DNA from: Microbacterium sp. BR1
Lineage (GTDB): Bacteria > Actinomycetota > Actinomycetes > Actinomycetales > Microbacteriaceae
Length of the DNA stretch: 64,000 nucleotides
Assembly: GCF_002812725.1 (NCBI RefSeq)
Contig: NZ_NMUN01000004.1
Coordinates: forward strand, 806,001 to 870,000
Reading direction: 5' to 3'
Position 1 is the stretch's first letter, and the number at the start of each line of letters is the position of its first letter. Position numbers and translations under genes: made by a program. Positions 8,783 through 17,240 of this stretch are shown piece by piece. Below the pieces are notes generated by a model, which saw only the letters and a list, made by a program, of their open reading frames with translations, did not search any database and had not been told where the DNA came from.

Positions 8783-9339
8783 CAGCCCGCCTCGGGATCG
8801 AACGCGTCGACGTCCTCGCCTCCGTGGCCCACCGCGCGCCCGTCCTCGGGCGGGGTCGCGCGCGGGTCGGGCAGCAGCGATCCATCCGCCTCGTAGGCCG
8901 CGATCTGGCCGATGCGTCGCACGTGCCGCTCTTCGAACGTGAAGGGGGTGGCGATGAAGATGTCGATGAACTTCGCGGCCTCGTCGAAGGTGTGCTGACG
9001 CGCACCGATCGCGATGACGTTGGCGTCGTTGTGCTCGCGGGCCAATTCCGCGGTCGCGACGTTCCAGACCAGCGCGGCCCGGATGCCCTGCACCTTGTTC
9101 GCCGCGATCTGCTCACCGTTTCCGGAGCCACCGAACACGATGCCGAGCGTCTCCACGCCGGACGCCTGGTCACGCACGACGGCCTGCGCCGCACGGATGC
9201 AGAACGCCGGGTAGTCGTCGAGCGCGTCGTATTCGAGCGGCCCGTGGTCCACGACCTCGTGGCCCTGGTCGCTCAGGTGGTGCTGCAGGCGGGTGGAGAA
9301 CTCCAGGCCGGCGTGATCTGTGGCGATATGGATGCGCAT
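8782..9339 (-). CDS. rpiB: ribose-5-phosphate isomerase B
   Basis: Interconverts ribose-5-phosphate and ribulose-5-phosphate in the non-oxidative pentose phosphate pathway. The 185-aa protein has the RpiB/LacAB fold, with TDHAGLEF at the N-terminus and GGSGNGEQIAANK at residues 70-82. It has the mycobacterial-type active site, with Glu76 in place of the catalytic Cys of E. coli RpiB. An Asp/Glu-rich tail of about 30 residues extends beyond the usual family length. It works with Tkt/Tal, encoded 32 kb away. The TGA overlaps the ATG of the glycosylase gene. Confidence 0.93.
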   Translation of the reverse strand: MRIHIATDHAGLEFSTRLQHHLSDQGHEVVDHGPLEYDALDDYPAFCIRAAQAVVRDQASGVETLGIVFGGSGNGEQIAANKVQGIRAALVWNVATAELAREHNDANVIAIGARQHTFDEAAKFIDIFIATPFTFEERHVRRIGQIAAYEADGSLLPDPRATPPEDGRAVGHGGEDVDAFDPEAG

Positions 9340-9346
9340 GGACTCA

Positions 9347-9352
9347 ATCCTA
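9347..9352 (-). promoter_or_regulatory. leaderless-type -10 box, rpiB
   Basis: TAGGAT on the minus strand, 7 nt before the ATG at 9339. Confidence 0.45.
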
Positions 9353-9420
9353 GGGACGGGTCAGGACACGCTCGCGATGGTCGGGGCACGCGTCGGGTAT
9401 GCGGGACGAGCGAGGCTGAG

Positions 9421-10623
9421 TCACGGCGCGATTCCGGATGCCGCGGGCTTGAAACCCGCACGCACGTTCTCGCAGCAGCCCGGGCGACACACGTCGAACC
9501 ACGGTCCGAGTTTCGTGACGTGCGGGCGATCCGCGGCGGGGGTGCCCTTCAGGCGTTCCTCGATCAGATCGACGAGCCCTGCGACGTATGCGGGATCGAT
9601 TCCGGGGGTCGGGGTCCGTACGGCGACGAGTCCCGCCTCCGCGGCCGCATCCATGGCCTCCGTGTCGAGGTCCCAGAGCACCTCCATGTGGTCGCTCACG
9701 AAGCCGAGGGGAACGATCGCGACGGCTCGAGCGCCCTCGGCGGGCAGGCCCTCGATCACGTCGCACACATCGGGTTCGAGCCACGGCTGCGACGGCGGTC
9801 CGGAGCGGGACTGATAGACCAGCTGCCACGGAACATCGGCGGCGTCCGGGACGTCCTCGGCGATCTGCGACATGACGTACGCGGCGACGGCGAGATGCTG
9901 CGCCTCGTAGGCACCACCATCGCCCCACTCGCGATCACGCGGACCGGACCGGCGGGCGTCGTCCATCGGGACGCTGTGCGTGGAGAACAGGACACGGATG
10001 TCTGCTGGCGCGATGCCGTCGGCGACGAAGCCCGCAACCGCGTCGCGCACGCCGGCGACGAACGGGGCGACGAAGCCGGGGTGGTCGAAGAACTGGCGGA
10101 TCTTGTCGATCGTGACCGTTCCGCCGAGACCGGTCTCGTCGAGCACGCGGGCGAAGTCCTCGCGGTACTGCCTACAGCTCGAGAACGAGCTGTAGGCGCT
10201 CGTGGCGAGGGCGAGCAGAGTGCGGTTGCCCGCGGCCTCCGCGGCGAGGACGGCCTCGTCGAGGTAGGGCGCCCAGTTGCGGTTGCCCCAGTAGACGGGC
10301 AGGTCGATGCCGCGCCGGGCGAGCTCGGCCTCGATCTGCACCTTGAGCTCGCGGTTCTGGGCGTTGATCGGGCTGATCCCGCCGAAGTGGCGGTAGTGGT
10401 GCGCGACCTCTTCCAGACGCTCGTCGGGGATGCCCCGCCCGCGCGTCACATTGCGCAGGAACGGGATCACATCATCCTGACCTTCGGGACCGCCGAAGCT
10501 CGCGAGCAGGAGGGCGTCATAGGCGACGGGCACCTCGACGTGTTCCGGACCATCGGCCGCGGCCGGCGATGCGTAGGGGACGACGGGGTTCACATCCGAG
10601 GTGCTTGTGCTCACGACATCCAT
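9421..10623 (-). CDS. hemH: ferrochelatase (coproporphyrin III type)
   Basis: Inserts Fe2+ into the porphyrin. In actinobacteria the substrate is normally coproporphyrin III (CpfC in the coproporphyrin-dependent route). The 400-aa sequence has YDALLLASFGGPEG after a variable N-terminus of about 34 residues. LFSTHSVPMDD carries the metal-binding H216, and the C-terminal half contains an active-site Glu segment (QSRSGPPSQPW). Cys150 and the C-terminal Cys379/383/384 (CRPGCC) could ligate the [2Fe-2S] cluster known in actinobacterial ferrochelatases. The most upstream ATG at 10623 is used. The true start may be slightly internal, because the first ~30 residues are low-complexity. Confidence 0.93.
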   Translation of the reverse strand: MDVVSTSTSDVNPVVPYASPAAADGPEHVEVPVAYDALLLASFGGPEGQDDVIPFLRNVTRGRGIPDERLEEVAHHYRHFGGISPINAQNRELKVQIEAELARRGIDLPVYWGNRNWAPYLDEAVLAAEAAGNRTLLALATSAYSSFSSCRQYREDFARVLDETGLGGTVTIDKIRQFFDHPGFVAPFVAGVRDAVAGFVADGIAPADIRVLFSTHSVPMDDARRSGPRDREWGDGGAYEAQHLAVAAYVMSQIAEDVPDAADVPWQLVYQSRSGPPSQPWLEPDVCDVIEGLPAEGARAVAIVPLGFVSDHMEVLWDLDTEAMDAAAEAGLVAVRTPTPGIDPAYVAGLVDLIEERLKGTPAADRPHVTKLGPWFDVCRPGCCENVRAGFKPAASGIAP

Positions 10624-10698
10624 CCTCGCACCGCGCCGGATGACGGGCGGTCGTTCGTCCGAGGCCGCCCGCGTAACATCCCGGAAAACCGCGGCGCC

Positions 10699-10704
10699 TA
10701 CACT
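10699..10704 (+). promoter_or_regulatory. -10 box of the sirtuin gene
   Basis: TACACT on the plus strand, 17 nt before the ATG at 10722. With GAGGAGG at 10711-10717, this promoter produces a short leader carrying a Shine-Dalgarno. Confidence 0.45.
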
Positions 10705-10721
10705 TGCGGCGAGGAGGCACG

Positions 10722-11573
10722 ATGACGTCTGTCTCGGAGTTGGATTCCGCGACGACCGCGCTGGTGGACCGCGCGGTCGCGACGCTGAGCGGCCGCCGCA
10801 TCGCCGTGCTCACGGGCGCCGGCGTCTCGACGGACTCCGGGATTCCGGACTATCGCGGCAATGGCGCCCCCGTGCGCTCGCCCATGACGGCGCAGCAATT
10901 CCTGGCCGACGAGTCCGCCCGCCGCCGCTACTGGCTCGGCGGACACCTCGGCTGGCAGGCGTTTTCGAGCGCCCAGCCGAACGCGGGACACGAGGCGATC
11001 GCGCGGCTCGAATCCGAAGACTTCGCCGCGGGGGTCATCACCCAGAACGTCGACGGGCTGCACGTGCGCGCGGGCAGCGGGCGCGTGGTCGAACTGCACG
11101 GCACGATGCGTCGCGTCTTCTGCACCCACTGCGGCCAGGTCTTCGACCGACGCGACATCTCGGAGCGCATCGAGATCGACAACCCGTGGGTCGCGGTGCC
11201 CGAGGACATTCCGCTCGGGCCCGACGGCGACGTGCTGCCGTCGTCGACCGACGGATTCATCGTGCCGAACTGCTCGGTATGCGGCGGGCTCCTCAAGCCC
11301 GATGTGGTGTTCTTCGGCGAGTTCATCCCCACCGAGAAGTTCCGCGAGGCCGAGCAGCTGCTGAAGACGAGCCAGGCGCTGCTCATCGCGGGTTCCTCCC
11401 TCGTCGTCAACTCCGGCATCCGCCTGGTGGAGCGAGCGCGACGGCGCCGCCTCCCGGTCATCATCGTGAACCGCGGCGTCACACGCGCCGACAACCGTGC
11501 GACGATCAAGATCGACGCCGGCACCAGCGAAGTGCTCGGAGCCCTCGCGTCCGGGCTCGCGTCTGCCCGCTGA
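10722..11573 (+). CDS. Sir2 family NAD-dependent protein deacylase
   Basis: Removes acyl groups from lysine using NAD+. The 283-aa sirtuin has the NAD motif GAGVSTDSGIPDYRG (residues 32-46), TQNVDGLH (107-114) and catalytic H126 in VELHGT. Its zinc knot is C134-x2-C137 with the later pair CSVCGG. It is class II-like, with an insertion between the two Cys pairs. The ATG at 10722 is preceded by GAGGAGG, so it starts 6 codons downstream of the longest frame. It is divergent from hemH. The next gene begins 23 nt downstream. Confidence 0.92.
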   Translation: MTSVSELDSATTALVDRAVATLSGRRIAVLTGAGVSTDSGIPDYRGNGAPVRSPMTAQQFLADESARRRYWLGGHLGWQAFSSAQPNAGHEAIARLESEDFAAGVITQNVDGLHVRAGSGRVVELHGTMRRVFCTHCGQVFDRRDISERIEIDNPWVAVPEDIPLGPDGDVLPSSTDGFIVPNCSVCGGLLKPDVVFFGEFIPTEKFREAEQLLKTSQALLIAGSSLVVNSGIRLVERARRRRLPVIIVNRGVTRADNRATIKIDAGTSEVLGALASGLASAR

Positions 11574-11583
11574 CGACTGCCCG

Positions 11584-11589
11584 TAGGCT
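11584..11589 (+). promoter_or_regulatory. leaderless-type -10 box, histidine phosphatase gene
   Basis: TAGGCT on the plus strand, 7 nt before the GTG at 11597. A GGAGG at 11591-11595 lies only 1 nt from the GTG, too close to act as a ribosome-binding site. Confidence 0.45.
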
Positions 11590-11596
11590 CGGAGGC

Positions 11597-12226
11597 GTGA
11601 CCGAACTGATCCTGCTGCGCCACGGCGAGACGGACTGGAACCGTGAGCGGCGCATCCAGGGCCTGAGCGACATCCCCCTGAACGACACCGGCCGGGCGCA
11701 GGCACGCGAGGCGGGTGCGCTCCTGCGCGTCGAACTCGCGAACGGCGGACCCGTGGTCATGGTCTCGAGCGACCTGTCGCGGGCGATCGAGACGGCCGAG
11801 ATCATCGCCGAGGCACTCGGATCGTCCGGGCCGCGTCACTATCCCGGTCTGCGCGAACGAGGCTACGGCCAGGCCGAGGGAGCACTGGTGGACGAGGTCC
11901 CGCTTCTCTTCGGCTCGGCCGAGCGCGACCTCATCCCCGGCGCCGAATCATCCGTCGATCTGCGGGAACGCGCCCTGCGCACGCTGGACGAGATCGCGGC
12001 GGACGTCGCGCGAGAAACGCCCGGAGCAGCCGTCGTCGCCGTCGCCCACGGGGCGCTCATCGCCGAGATCGTACGCCACGCGAGCCAGGGTGCGCTCCCC
12101 CTCCCGGGCGCACGCATCCCCAACGGCTACCCATTCCGGTTCCGCCTCGGCCCGGCGGCGATCCAGCTCGCAACGGATGCCGCCGGCACCTCGCTCGACG
12201 GATTCCACAGCGCGACGCTCGTCTGA
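11597..12226 (+). CDS. histidine phosphatase family protein (phosphoglycerate mutase-like)
   Basis: A 209-aa branch-1 histidine phosphatase. The LLRHGETDWN motif puts the phospho-acceptor His at residue 9. A second catalytic His lies in VAVAHGALI, and RERGYGQAEG matches the substrate-proximal segment. The family includes cofactor-dependent phosphoglycerate mutases and many broad phosphatases. The short length and lack of a mutase-type insertion favour a phosphatase. It starts with GTG at 11597. Confidence 0.85.
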   Translation: MTELILLRHGETDWNRERRIQGLSDIPLNDTGRAQAREAGALLRVELANGGPVVMVSSDLSRAIETAEIIAEALGSSGPRHYPGLRERGYGQAEGALVDEVPLLFGSAERDLIPGAESSVDLRERALRTLDEIAADVARETPGAAVVAVAHGALIAEIVRHASQGALPLPGARIPNGYPFRFRLGPAAIQLATDAAGTSLDGFHSATLV

Positions 12227-12249
12227 GCCGGGAACGGCACGGCCGCCGA

Positions 12250-12255
12250 TAGCCT
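12250..12255 (+). promoter_or_regulatory. -10 box of the phospholipase C-like gene
   Basis: TAGCCT on the plus strand, 16 nt before the GTG at 12272, giving a leader of about 10 nt that includes GCGGAGGA. Confidence 0.35.
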
Positions 12256-12271
12256 GAACGCGGAGGATCCC

Positions 12272-14122
12272 GTGACCGATTCTGTTGACACCCGCGAGCC
12301 CGAGAGCGAGCCCGGCCCCCTGCCAGACGCAAGGGCTCCCGCGGATCGTGCACGCGAAGGGAGCGCACCCGAGGACCCCGCACCCGAGAACCGTGGCCGG
12401 AGTCGACGCGACTTCCTGCGTGCCGGCGGGATCGCGGCCGCCGGGTTCCTCGTCGGTGGCGTCGCCGGCGGGGCCGCGGGTGCGGCGATCGGCAGCTCGA
12501 TCGCGAAGTCGCAGAACGAGTTCGGTTCGCTGGACCCGCGCGAGGTGCCCGGCTTCGATCACGTCGTGGTCCTGATGGGCGAGAACCGCTCGTTCGACAA
12601 CCTGCTCGGCTGGCTGTACACGCCCGAGAACCTCCCCGCGGGCGAGACGTTCGAGGGCCTCGCGTTCGGTAACTACTCGAACCCCGATCCCGAGGGGAAT
12701 CGTGTCGCCGCGCACGTCTATTCCGGTCCGACCGACGTGATCATGGGCCAACCCAACCCCGATCCGGGCGAAGCCTTCCCGCACGTGAACACCCAGCTCT
12801 TCGGGACGGTCGATCCGCCGACGAACGCCGAACTCTGGCGAAACCAGATGAGCGCGCCCTTCAATGCGCCGAAGCCGGGGGCGAAGCCCACGATGGAGGG
12901 CTTTCTGAAGGACTACCACGTCAACTACCAGCAGCTTCATCGGGGCAAGAAGCCGACGCCGGACGAGGCGAACCAGATCATGGGCGGCTTCTCGCCCGAG
13001 ATGCTGCCCGTCCTGTCGACCCTGGCCCGCGAGTTCGCCGTCTTCGACCACTGGTTCGCGGCCGTCCCGAGCCAGACCTACTGCAACCGTTCGTTCTTCC
13101 ACGCGTCGACGTCGCACGGTTTCGTCACGAACCGCGGCGGGGGCGGCTACGAGAAGTGGCTGGATGCGGCGCCCCGTGACACGATCTTCAACCACCTCGA
13201 CAAGGCGGGCATCAGCTGGAAGATCTACTTCGACGAGATGCAGCTCGTCTCCCTCACGGGCGTCATGCATGCACCCGTGCTGGAGTCGCACTGGCGCACC
13301 GAGCACTTCGCGCACATGTCAGAGTTCTACAAGGACGCCCAGGACGGCACTCTTCCCGCGTACGCGTTCATCGAACCGCGCATGATCTACAACCACAACG
13401 ACTTCCACCCGCCGTTCGGCGCGTTGCGCGCGAGCGAGGTCGACGGCGAACCCGTCGTCGACTCCGCCGTCTCCGACGTTCGCGCGGGCGAGGCGCTCGT
13501 CGCCAACGTGTACGACGCGATCAAGAAGAGCGCGACCCCCGAGGGCTCGAACGCGCTCAACACGCTCCTGCTCATCACGTTCGACGAGCACGGGGGCACC
13601 TACGACCACGTGCCGCCCCCCGCGGCCACTCCCCCGGATGCCGACGCGCCGGAGGGCGAGATGGGCTTCCGTTTCGACCGACTCGGCGCGCGTGTTCCCG
13701 CGATCGCCGTGTCTGCCTACACCCGCTCCGGGACGATCGTCCACGACGAGATGCACCACGGATCCGTCATCGCGACACTGTGCCGTCTGCACGGGCTCGA
13801 GCCGTTGACGCGGCGCGATGCGGGTGCCAACACCCTCTTCCCCGTCGTGAACCTCGACGTGCCGCGCGATCCGCGGTCCTGGCCGTCGGTGCATCCGATG
13901 TATCTGCCGCGCCAGATCGACGAGGAGGAGCTCGAAGACCTGGCGCACGGTTCGCAGAAGGGCAAGCCGCTGAGCCCTCCCGGCAAGGGGCTGCTCGGAC
14001 TGCTCCTCGCGAAATACGGCGACGGCTCCGAACCCGAGCCGGAGACATACGCGGACGCCTATCGCGTCGCAACGACGCACGGTCTCGGGCTCTTCTACCC
14101 GAAGATCCCGTCGGAGGCTTAG
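12272..14122 (+). CDS. Tat-exported phospholipase C / acid phosphatase-like phosphoesterase
   Basis: A 616-aa phosphoesterase of the bacterial phospholipase C (AcpA-like) family, predicted to be secreted. After an acidic, proline-rich 40-residue N-terminus comes a twin-arginine signal: SRRDFL at 44-49, then a hydrophobic Ala/Gly helix. Family motifs are DHVVVLMGENRSFDN with the catalytic-region Glu-Asn, FDHWFAAVPSQTYCNR, and FDEHGGTYDHVPPP. It could release phosphate from phospholipids or phosphomonoesters outside the cell. The substrate and any phosphate control are inference. It starts with GTG at 12272. Confidence 0.88.
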   Translation: MTDSVDTREPESEPGPLPDARAPADRAREGSAPEDPAPENRGRSRRDFLRAGGIAAAGFLVGGVAGGAAGAAIGSSIAKSQNEFGSLDPREVPGFDHVVVLMGENRSFDNLLGWLYTPENLPAGETFEGLAFGNYSNPDPEGNRVAAHVYSGPTDVIMGQPNPDPGEAFPHVNTQLFGTVDPPTNAELWRNQMSAPFNAPKPGAKPTMEGFLKDYHVNYQQLHRGKKPTPDEANQIMGGFSPEMLPVLSTLAREFAVFDHWFAAVPSQTYCNRSFFHASTSHGFVTNRGGGGYEKWLDAAPRDTIFNHLDKAGISWKIYFDEMQLVSLTGVMHAPVLESHWRTEHFAHMSEFYKDAQDGTLPAYAFIEPRMIYNHNDFHPPFGALRASEVDGEPVVDSAVSDVRAGEALVANVYDAIKKSATPEGSNALNTLLLITFDEHGGTYDHVPPPAATPPDADAPEGEMGFRFDRLGARVPAIAVSAYTRSGTIVHDEMHHGSVIATLCRLHGLEPLTRRDAGANTLFPVVNLDVPRDPRSWPSVHPMYLPRQIDEEELEDLAHGSQKGKPLSPPGKGLLGLLLAKYGDGSEPEPETYADAYRVATTHGLGLFYPKIPSEA

Positions 14123-14152
14123 CTCACTCATCCGCGATCGTCTTGTCAGCTA

Positions 14153-14179
14153 GCTCAGCCCCACCAGAGGCGGCTGAGC
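14153..14179 (+). terminator. candidate terminator hairpin after phosphoesterase gene
   Basis: GCTCAGCC (14153-14160) pairs with GGCTGAGC (14172-14179) around an 11-nt loop, 31 nt after the stop. No T tract follows, so this is weak evidence. Confidence 0.35.
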
Positions 14180-14224
14180 AGGATGCGTAAACCCCGTCGC
14201 CAGATTCGGGTAAAGTCACCGTCT

Positions 14225-14698
14225 ATGGGCAAGCTCGATCACGCCGACCTCGCGCTCCTCAGCGCTCTCGCCGACGACCCGCGCGCAACCGTGGTCGCGT
14301 TGGCCGAGCGCCTCCGCCTGTCGCGCAACACCGTTCAGGCCCGGATGACGAAGCTCGAAAAGGCTGGCGTCTTCCTCTCGTACGAGCGCACGATCGCCGC
14401 GCACACCATCGGATACCCCCTGCAGGCTGCCATCTCGGTCATGCTGCGCCAGAAGGAGCTGCCCGAGATCGCGCCGCGGCTCGTCGAGATTCCCGAGATC
14501 ATCCAGGCATACGGCCTGAGCGGTCAGGTCGATCTGCTGGTGCACGTCGCGTGTCGCGACGCCCGCCACCTGTTCGAGGTGGACGCGCGCATTCTCGCGA
14601 TTCCTGGCGTGGAGCGCACCGAGACATCCCTCGTCATGGGCGAGGTCATCCCCTACCGGCTGCGTCCGCTCATGGACTTGGCACGACAGGCACGTTAG
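14225..14698 (+). CDS. Lrp/AsnC family transcriptional regulator
   Basis: A 157-aa feast/famine regulator. An N-terminal winged helix-turn-helix (LDHADLALLSALADDP... LAERLRLSRNTVQARMTKLEKAGV) is followed by an AsnC ligand-binding (RAM) domain. The ligand is unknown but often an amino acid. The ATG at 14225 is chosen because the helix-turn-helix begins there, and TAAAGT at 14211-14216 lies 8 nt upstream, which suggests a very short or absent leader. It converges on the DMT exporter gene and overlaps its 3' end by 29 bp. Confidence 0.9.
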   Translation: MGKLDHADLALLSALADDPRATVVALAERLRLSRNTVQARMTKLEKAGVFLSYERTIAAHTIGYPLQAAISVMLRQKELPEIAPRLVEIPEIIQAYGLSGQVDLLVHVACRDARHLFEVDARILAIPGVERTETSLVMGEVIPYRLRPLMDLARQAR

Positions 14699-15650
14699 GC
14701 ACCGGCACGACCGTCGCGGGCGTTCCCACACGAACGAACACGACACCGGCCACGATCAGCGCGCCGCCGATAACCTGCACGAACGTCGGCTGCTCGCCCA
14801 GCACGAGCCACGCGATCAGGATCGCGAAGAGCACCTCCGACAGTCCGACGAACGAGGCGACGCGCGAGCCGATCTGCGTCACGGCGAGCACCCCCAATCC
14901 GTAGGCGAGTGCGGTGGCGATCACGATGACCCAGACCAGCGGCACATACCAGGCGACCGTCACCCCGGCGAGGATGACATCGACGGGAGGCGCCACGAAG
15001 TGCAGCACTCCGAGCAGCGAGAGACCCCCCGAGAAGACTGCGCCGACCACGAGCCCCGCTGCCGCGAGGACGAGCGGGGGCAGGCCGTCGCCCGCGCGTT
15101 CGCTCAGCAGGAAATAGCCGCCGAGGGAGACTGCCGCGCCGAGGGCGAACAGAACACCGAGGGCGTCGAACGTCGCTCCGCCGATGTCGATCACGAAGAC
15201 GAGTCCGACGATGCTCACGGCCGAGCCGAGCAGCACGAGGCGGCCGGGTGCCCGACGCGTCCGAACCCAGGCCAGCCCGACGAGCAGAACCGGCGCCAGG
15301 TACTGCACGAGAAGTGCGACGCCGACCGGCATCCGCTGGATGGCGGCGAGATAGAACAACTGGCACCCGGCGACACCCGTCGCCCCGAATCCCACGATGA
15401 TGACCGCGTTGCGGCGCAGGATGCCCGGGTCGCGACGAAGCGCCAGGATGAGGATGGGCAGCATCACCAGCGCTGCCCCGCCCATCCGTACCGACGCCGC
15501 GGCCCCCGTCGACCAGCCGGCCTCGATGAGCGGCTTGAGCAGCGGCCCGCTCGACGCGAAGGCGAGGGCGGATGCCAGACCCGTCACGATGCCGATCGCG
15601 CGGTGGTCGGCGTGTGCCGCCGGGAGGGGGGCCGTCAGACTCTGGACCAT
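14670..15650 (-). CDS. EamA/DMT family transporter (RhaT/YdcZ-like)
   Basis: A drug/metabolite transporter of about 326 aa with two EamA repeats and about ten hydrophobic segments. Examples are IGIVTGLASALAFASSGPLLKPL at the N-terminus and a second repeat ending VGLSEVLFAILIAWLVLGEQP. It probably exports a small metabolite or amino acid. I use the ATG at 15650 (MVQSLTAP). A GTG at 15698 would add 16 residues and cannot be excluded. It is divergent from the CGNR regulator gene, with shared repeated heptamers in between. Confidence 0.85.
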   Translation of the reverse strand: MVQSLTAPLPAAHADHRAIGIVTGLASALAFASSGPLLKPLIEAGWSTGAAASVRMGGAALVMLPILILALRRDPGILRRNAVIIVGFGATGVAGCQLFYLAAIQRMPVGVALLVQYLAPVLLVGLAWVRTRRAPGRLVLLGSAVSIVGLVFVIDIGGATFDALGVLFALGAAVSLGGYFLLSERAGDGLPPLVLAAAGLVVGAVFSGGLSLLGVLHFVAPPVDVILAGVTVAWYVPLVWVIVIATALAYGLGVLAVTQIGSRVASFVGLSEVLFAILIAWLVLGEQPTFVQVIGGALIVAGVVFVRVGTPATVVPVPNVPVVPSP

Positions 15651-15674
15651 GTGCGTCCGATTCGCGAAAGGAGT

Positions 15675-15747
15675 GTCAGGAGTGAACCTGCCATACACTT
15701 ATGACGAGGTTGACTGATGTTCTCAGACAATACCGTCAGGAGTCAAC
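15675..15747. promoter_or_regulatory. repeated heptamer operators between DMT exporter and CGNR gene
   Basis: GTCAGGAGTGAAC (15675-15687) and GTCAGGAGTCAAC (15735-15747) are direct repeats exactly 60 bp apart. GTTGACT (15709-15715) is the inverted copy of AGTCAAC (15741-15747). Three copies of one heptamer in a divergent spacer suggest regulator binding. The last copy also supplies the AGGAG ribosome-binding site for the gene at 15748. Confidence 0.4.
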
Positions 15748-16311
15748 ATGGTTTTCATCCATGACACCCGATCCGCTCTCCTCGCCACCGTGGACCTGGT
15801 GAACACCCACCCGAGCACATCGAGCGAGGGCGCGGACGCCCTGACCACGGTGGCCGACCTCGACGACTTCCTTCGTGTGCACCCGTACACCGGGAGCATT
15901 CGCCACGACGAGGGCGAGCTGGAAGAGATGCGCGACATCCGCGGTCGGCTGCGCGCGCTGTGGGACGTCGATCGAGCGGGCGCCGTTCCCCTCGTCAACG
16001 CCATGCTGCACGATGGCGGCGCACTCCCCCGGCTCGTCATCCACGACGACTACGACTGGCACGTGCACGCGACGTCCGACGACGCGCCGCTCGCGACCCG
16101 GATCCTGGTCGAGGCGGCCATGGCCTTCGTCGACGTCATCCGTTCGGACGAGTACGCGCGTGTTCGCCTCTGCGACGCGGATGACTGCCGATCGGTCTAC
16201 ATCGACATGTCGCGCAACGGCTCGAAGCGCTACTGCGACACCGGCAACTGCGGCAACCGCATGAACGTCATCGCGTATCGGAAGCGTCAGGCCGAGCGAC
16301 AAAGCGCCTGA
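15748..16311 (+). CDS. CGNR zinc finger protein (probable transcriptional regulator)
   Basis: A 187-aa protein of the ABATE/CGNR family, thought to be a stress or metabolite-sensing DNA-binding regulator. The N-terminal ABATE-like region covers about 130 residues. The C-terminal CGNR finger has Cys142, Cys147, Cys163 and Cys168, with C-G-N-R at 168-171 and the SRN element just before it. The ATG at 15748 follows CAGGAG. It is divergent from the DMT exporter, which is its likeliest target, and its last 44 bp overlap the convergent hydrolase gene. Confidence 0.88.
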   Translation: MVFIHDTRSALLATVDLVNTHPSTSSEGADALTTVADLDDFLRVHPYTGSIRHDEGELEEMRDIRGRLRALWDVDRAGAVPLVNAMLHDGGALPRLVIHDDYDWHVHATSDDAPLATRILVEAAMAFVDVIRSDEYARVRLCDADDCRSVYIDMSRNGSKRYCDTGNCGNRMNVIAYRKRQAERQSA

Positions 16312-17170
16312 TCGCCTCGGCCGCCACGGCCGGGGTTTCGTAGTGGATCAGGTGTCCGACGTCCGGGATCTCGACGAGCTCGGCATCGGGAAACCGCTTC
16401 GCGAGGCGCCGCTCGGCCTCGATCGGCGTGATGTCGTCGCGCTGGGCCGCGATGAGCAGCGTGGGCTGCGCGATGCGCTCGGCGAACTCCAACACATCGT
16501 GCGAGACCGAGGTCACGAACGCGTCGCGCAGCATGTCGCGGTCCGCGAACCGCGAGAAGTACGTGTCGTGCTGATCGTGGATGAACGCCCGCAGCACCGG
16601 ATCCCTCGTCTTCGCCATCGAGATGCTCATGACGCGCACGATGGCCTTGTTGCGCAACAGCGCGTCGCCGAGTCGCTCCGGCAGACGAGCGCCGGCCCAG
16701 TAGTAGAAGATCGCGAGGCGCGTCAGCACGCCACGCGGGCCCTCGAGGGCCGGGGCGCCGATCGGATTGACGAGGATGACCCGGGGCGCGGGCATCCCCT
16801 CGGCGACGGCCGCCGAGACGACGATCGAACCGAAGGAGTGGCCGAGGATGATGGCGCCCGGAGCGACCGCAGCGACGAAGCCGCGCAACCACCCGACATA
16901 GGCGTCGAGGTCGTGCGTCAGTCCCGGAAGCGCCGGCGTTTCGCCGAAGCCGGGCAGGTCGGGCGAGATCACGCGAATGCCCGGCAGGTGCGCGACGACG
17001 GGCTCGAGACCGTGGTGCTCGCCACGGAAACCGTGCACCGCGATCACGCTGGTGTCGGCGTCCGCCGGGCCGTACTCCCAGTACGCGGTGACGCCGCCGC
17101 CCACGGGCACCTCGCGTCGCACGACGGGGGTCGCGGCGAGGAGTTCGGCGTACGGCTGCGGGGCGGTCAC
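16268..17170 (-). CDS. alpha/beta hydrolase
   Basis: A 300-aa alpha/beta-hydrolase. The oxyanion strand VIAVHGFRG is at 43-51, the nucleophile elbow G-H-S-F-G places Ser112, and the late PDVGHLIHYE supplies the catalytic His. The substrate is unknown; the sequence resembles the epoxide hydrolase/haloperoxidase-like group only generally. The GTG at 17170 is supported by a -10 box 6 nt upstream. The 3' end overlaps the CGNR gene by 44 bp in convergent orientation. Confidence 0.88.
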   Translation of the reverse strand: MTAPQPYAELLAATPVVRREVPVGGGVTAYWEYGPADADTSVIAVHGFRGEHHGLEPVVAHLPGIRVISPDLPGFGETPALPGLTHDLDAYVGWLRGFVAAVAPGAIILGHSFGSIVVSAAVAEGMPAPRVILVNPIGAPALEGPRGVLTRLAIFYYWAGARLPERLGDALLRNKAIVRVMSISMAKTRDPVLRAFIHDQHDTYFSRFADRDMLRDAFVTSVSHDVLEFAERIAQPTLLIAAQRDDITPIEAERRLAKRFPDAELVEIPDVGHLIHYETPAVAAEAIRRFVARPDASDTR

Positions 17171-17176
17171 CCTGCG

Positions 17177-17182
17177 AGTCTA
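17177..17182 (-). promoter_or_regulatory. leaderless-type -10 box, alpha/beta hydrolase gene
   Basis: TAGACT on the minus strand, 6 nt before the GTG at 17170. Confidence 0.5.
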
Positions 17183-17228
17183 CGGATGCCCCGCGGTGCG
17201 CCTGGCGCGCGATGTCGGCGCTGGGCCA

Positions 17229-17234
17229 TAGCGT
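17229..17234 (+). promoter_or_regulatory. leaderless-type -10 box, exonuclease gene
   Basis: TAGCGT on the plus strand, 6 nt before the ATG at 17241. Confidence 0.5.
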
Positions 17235-17240
17235 GTTGAC

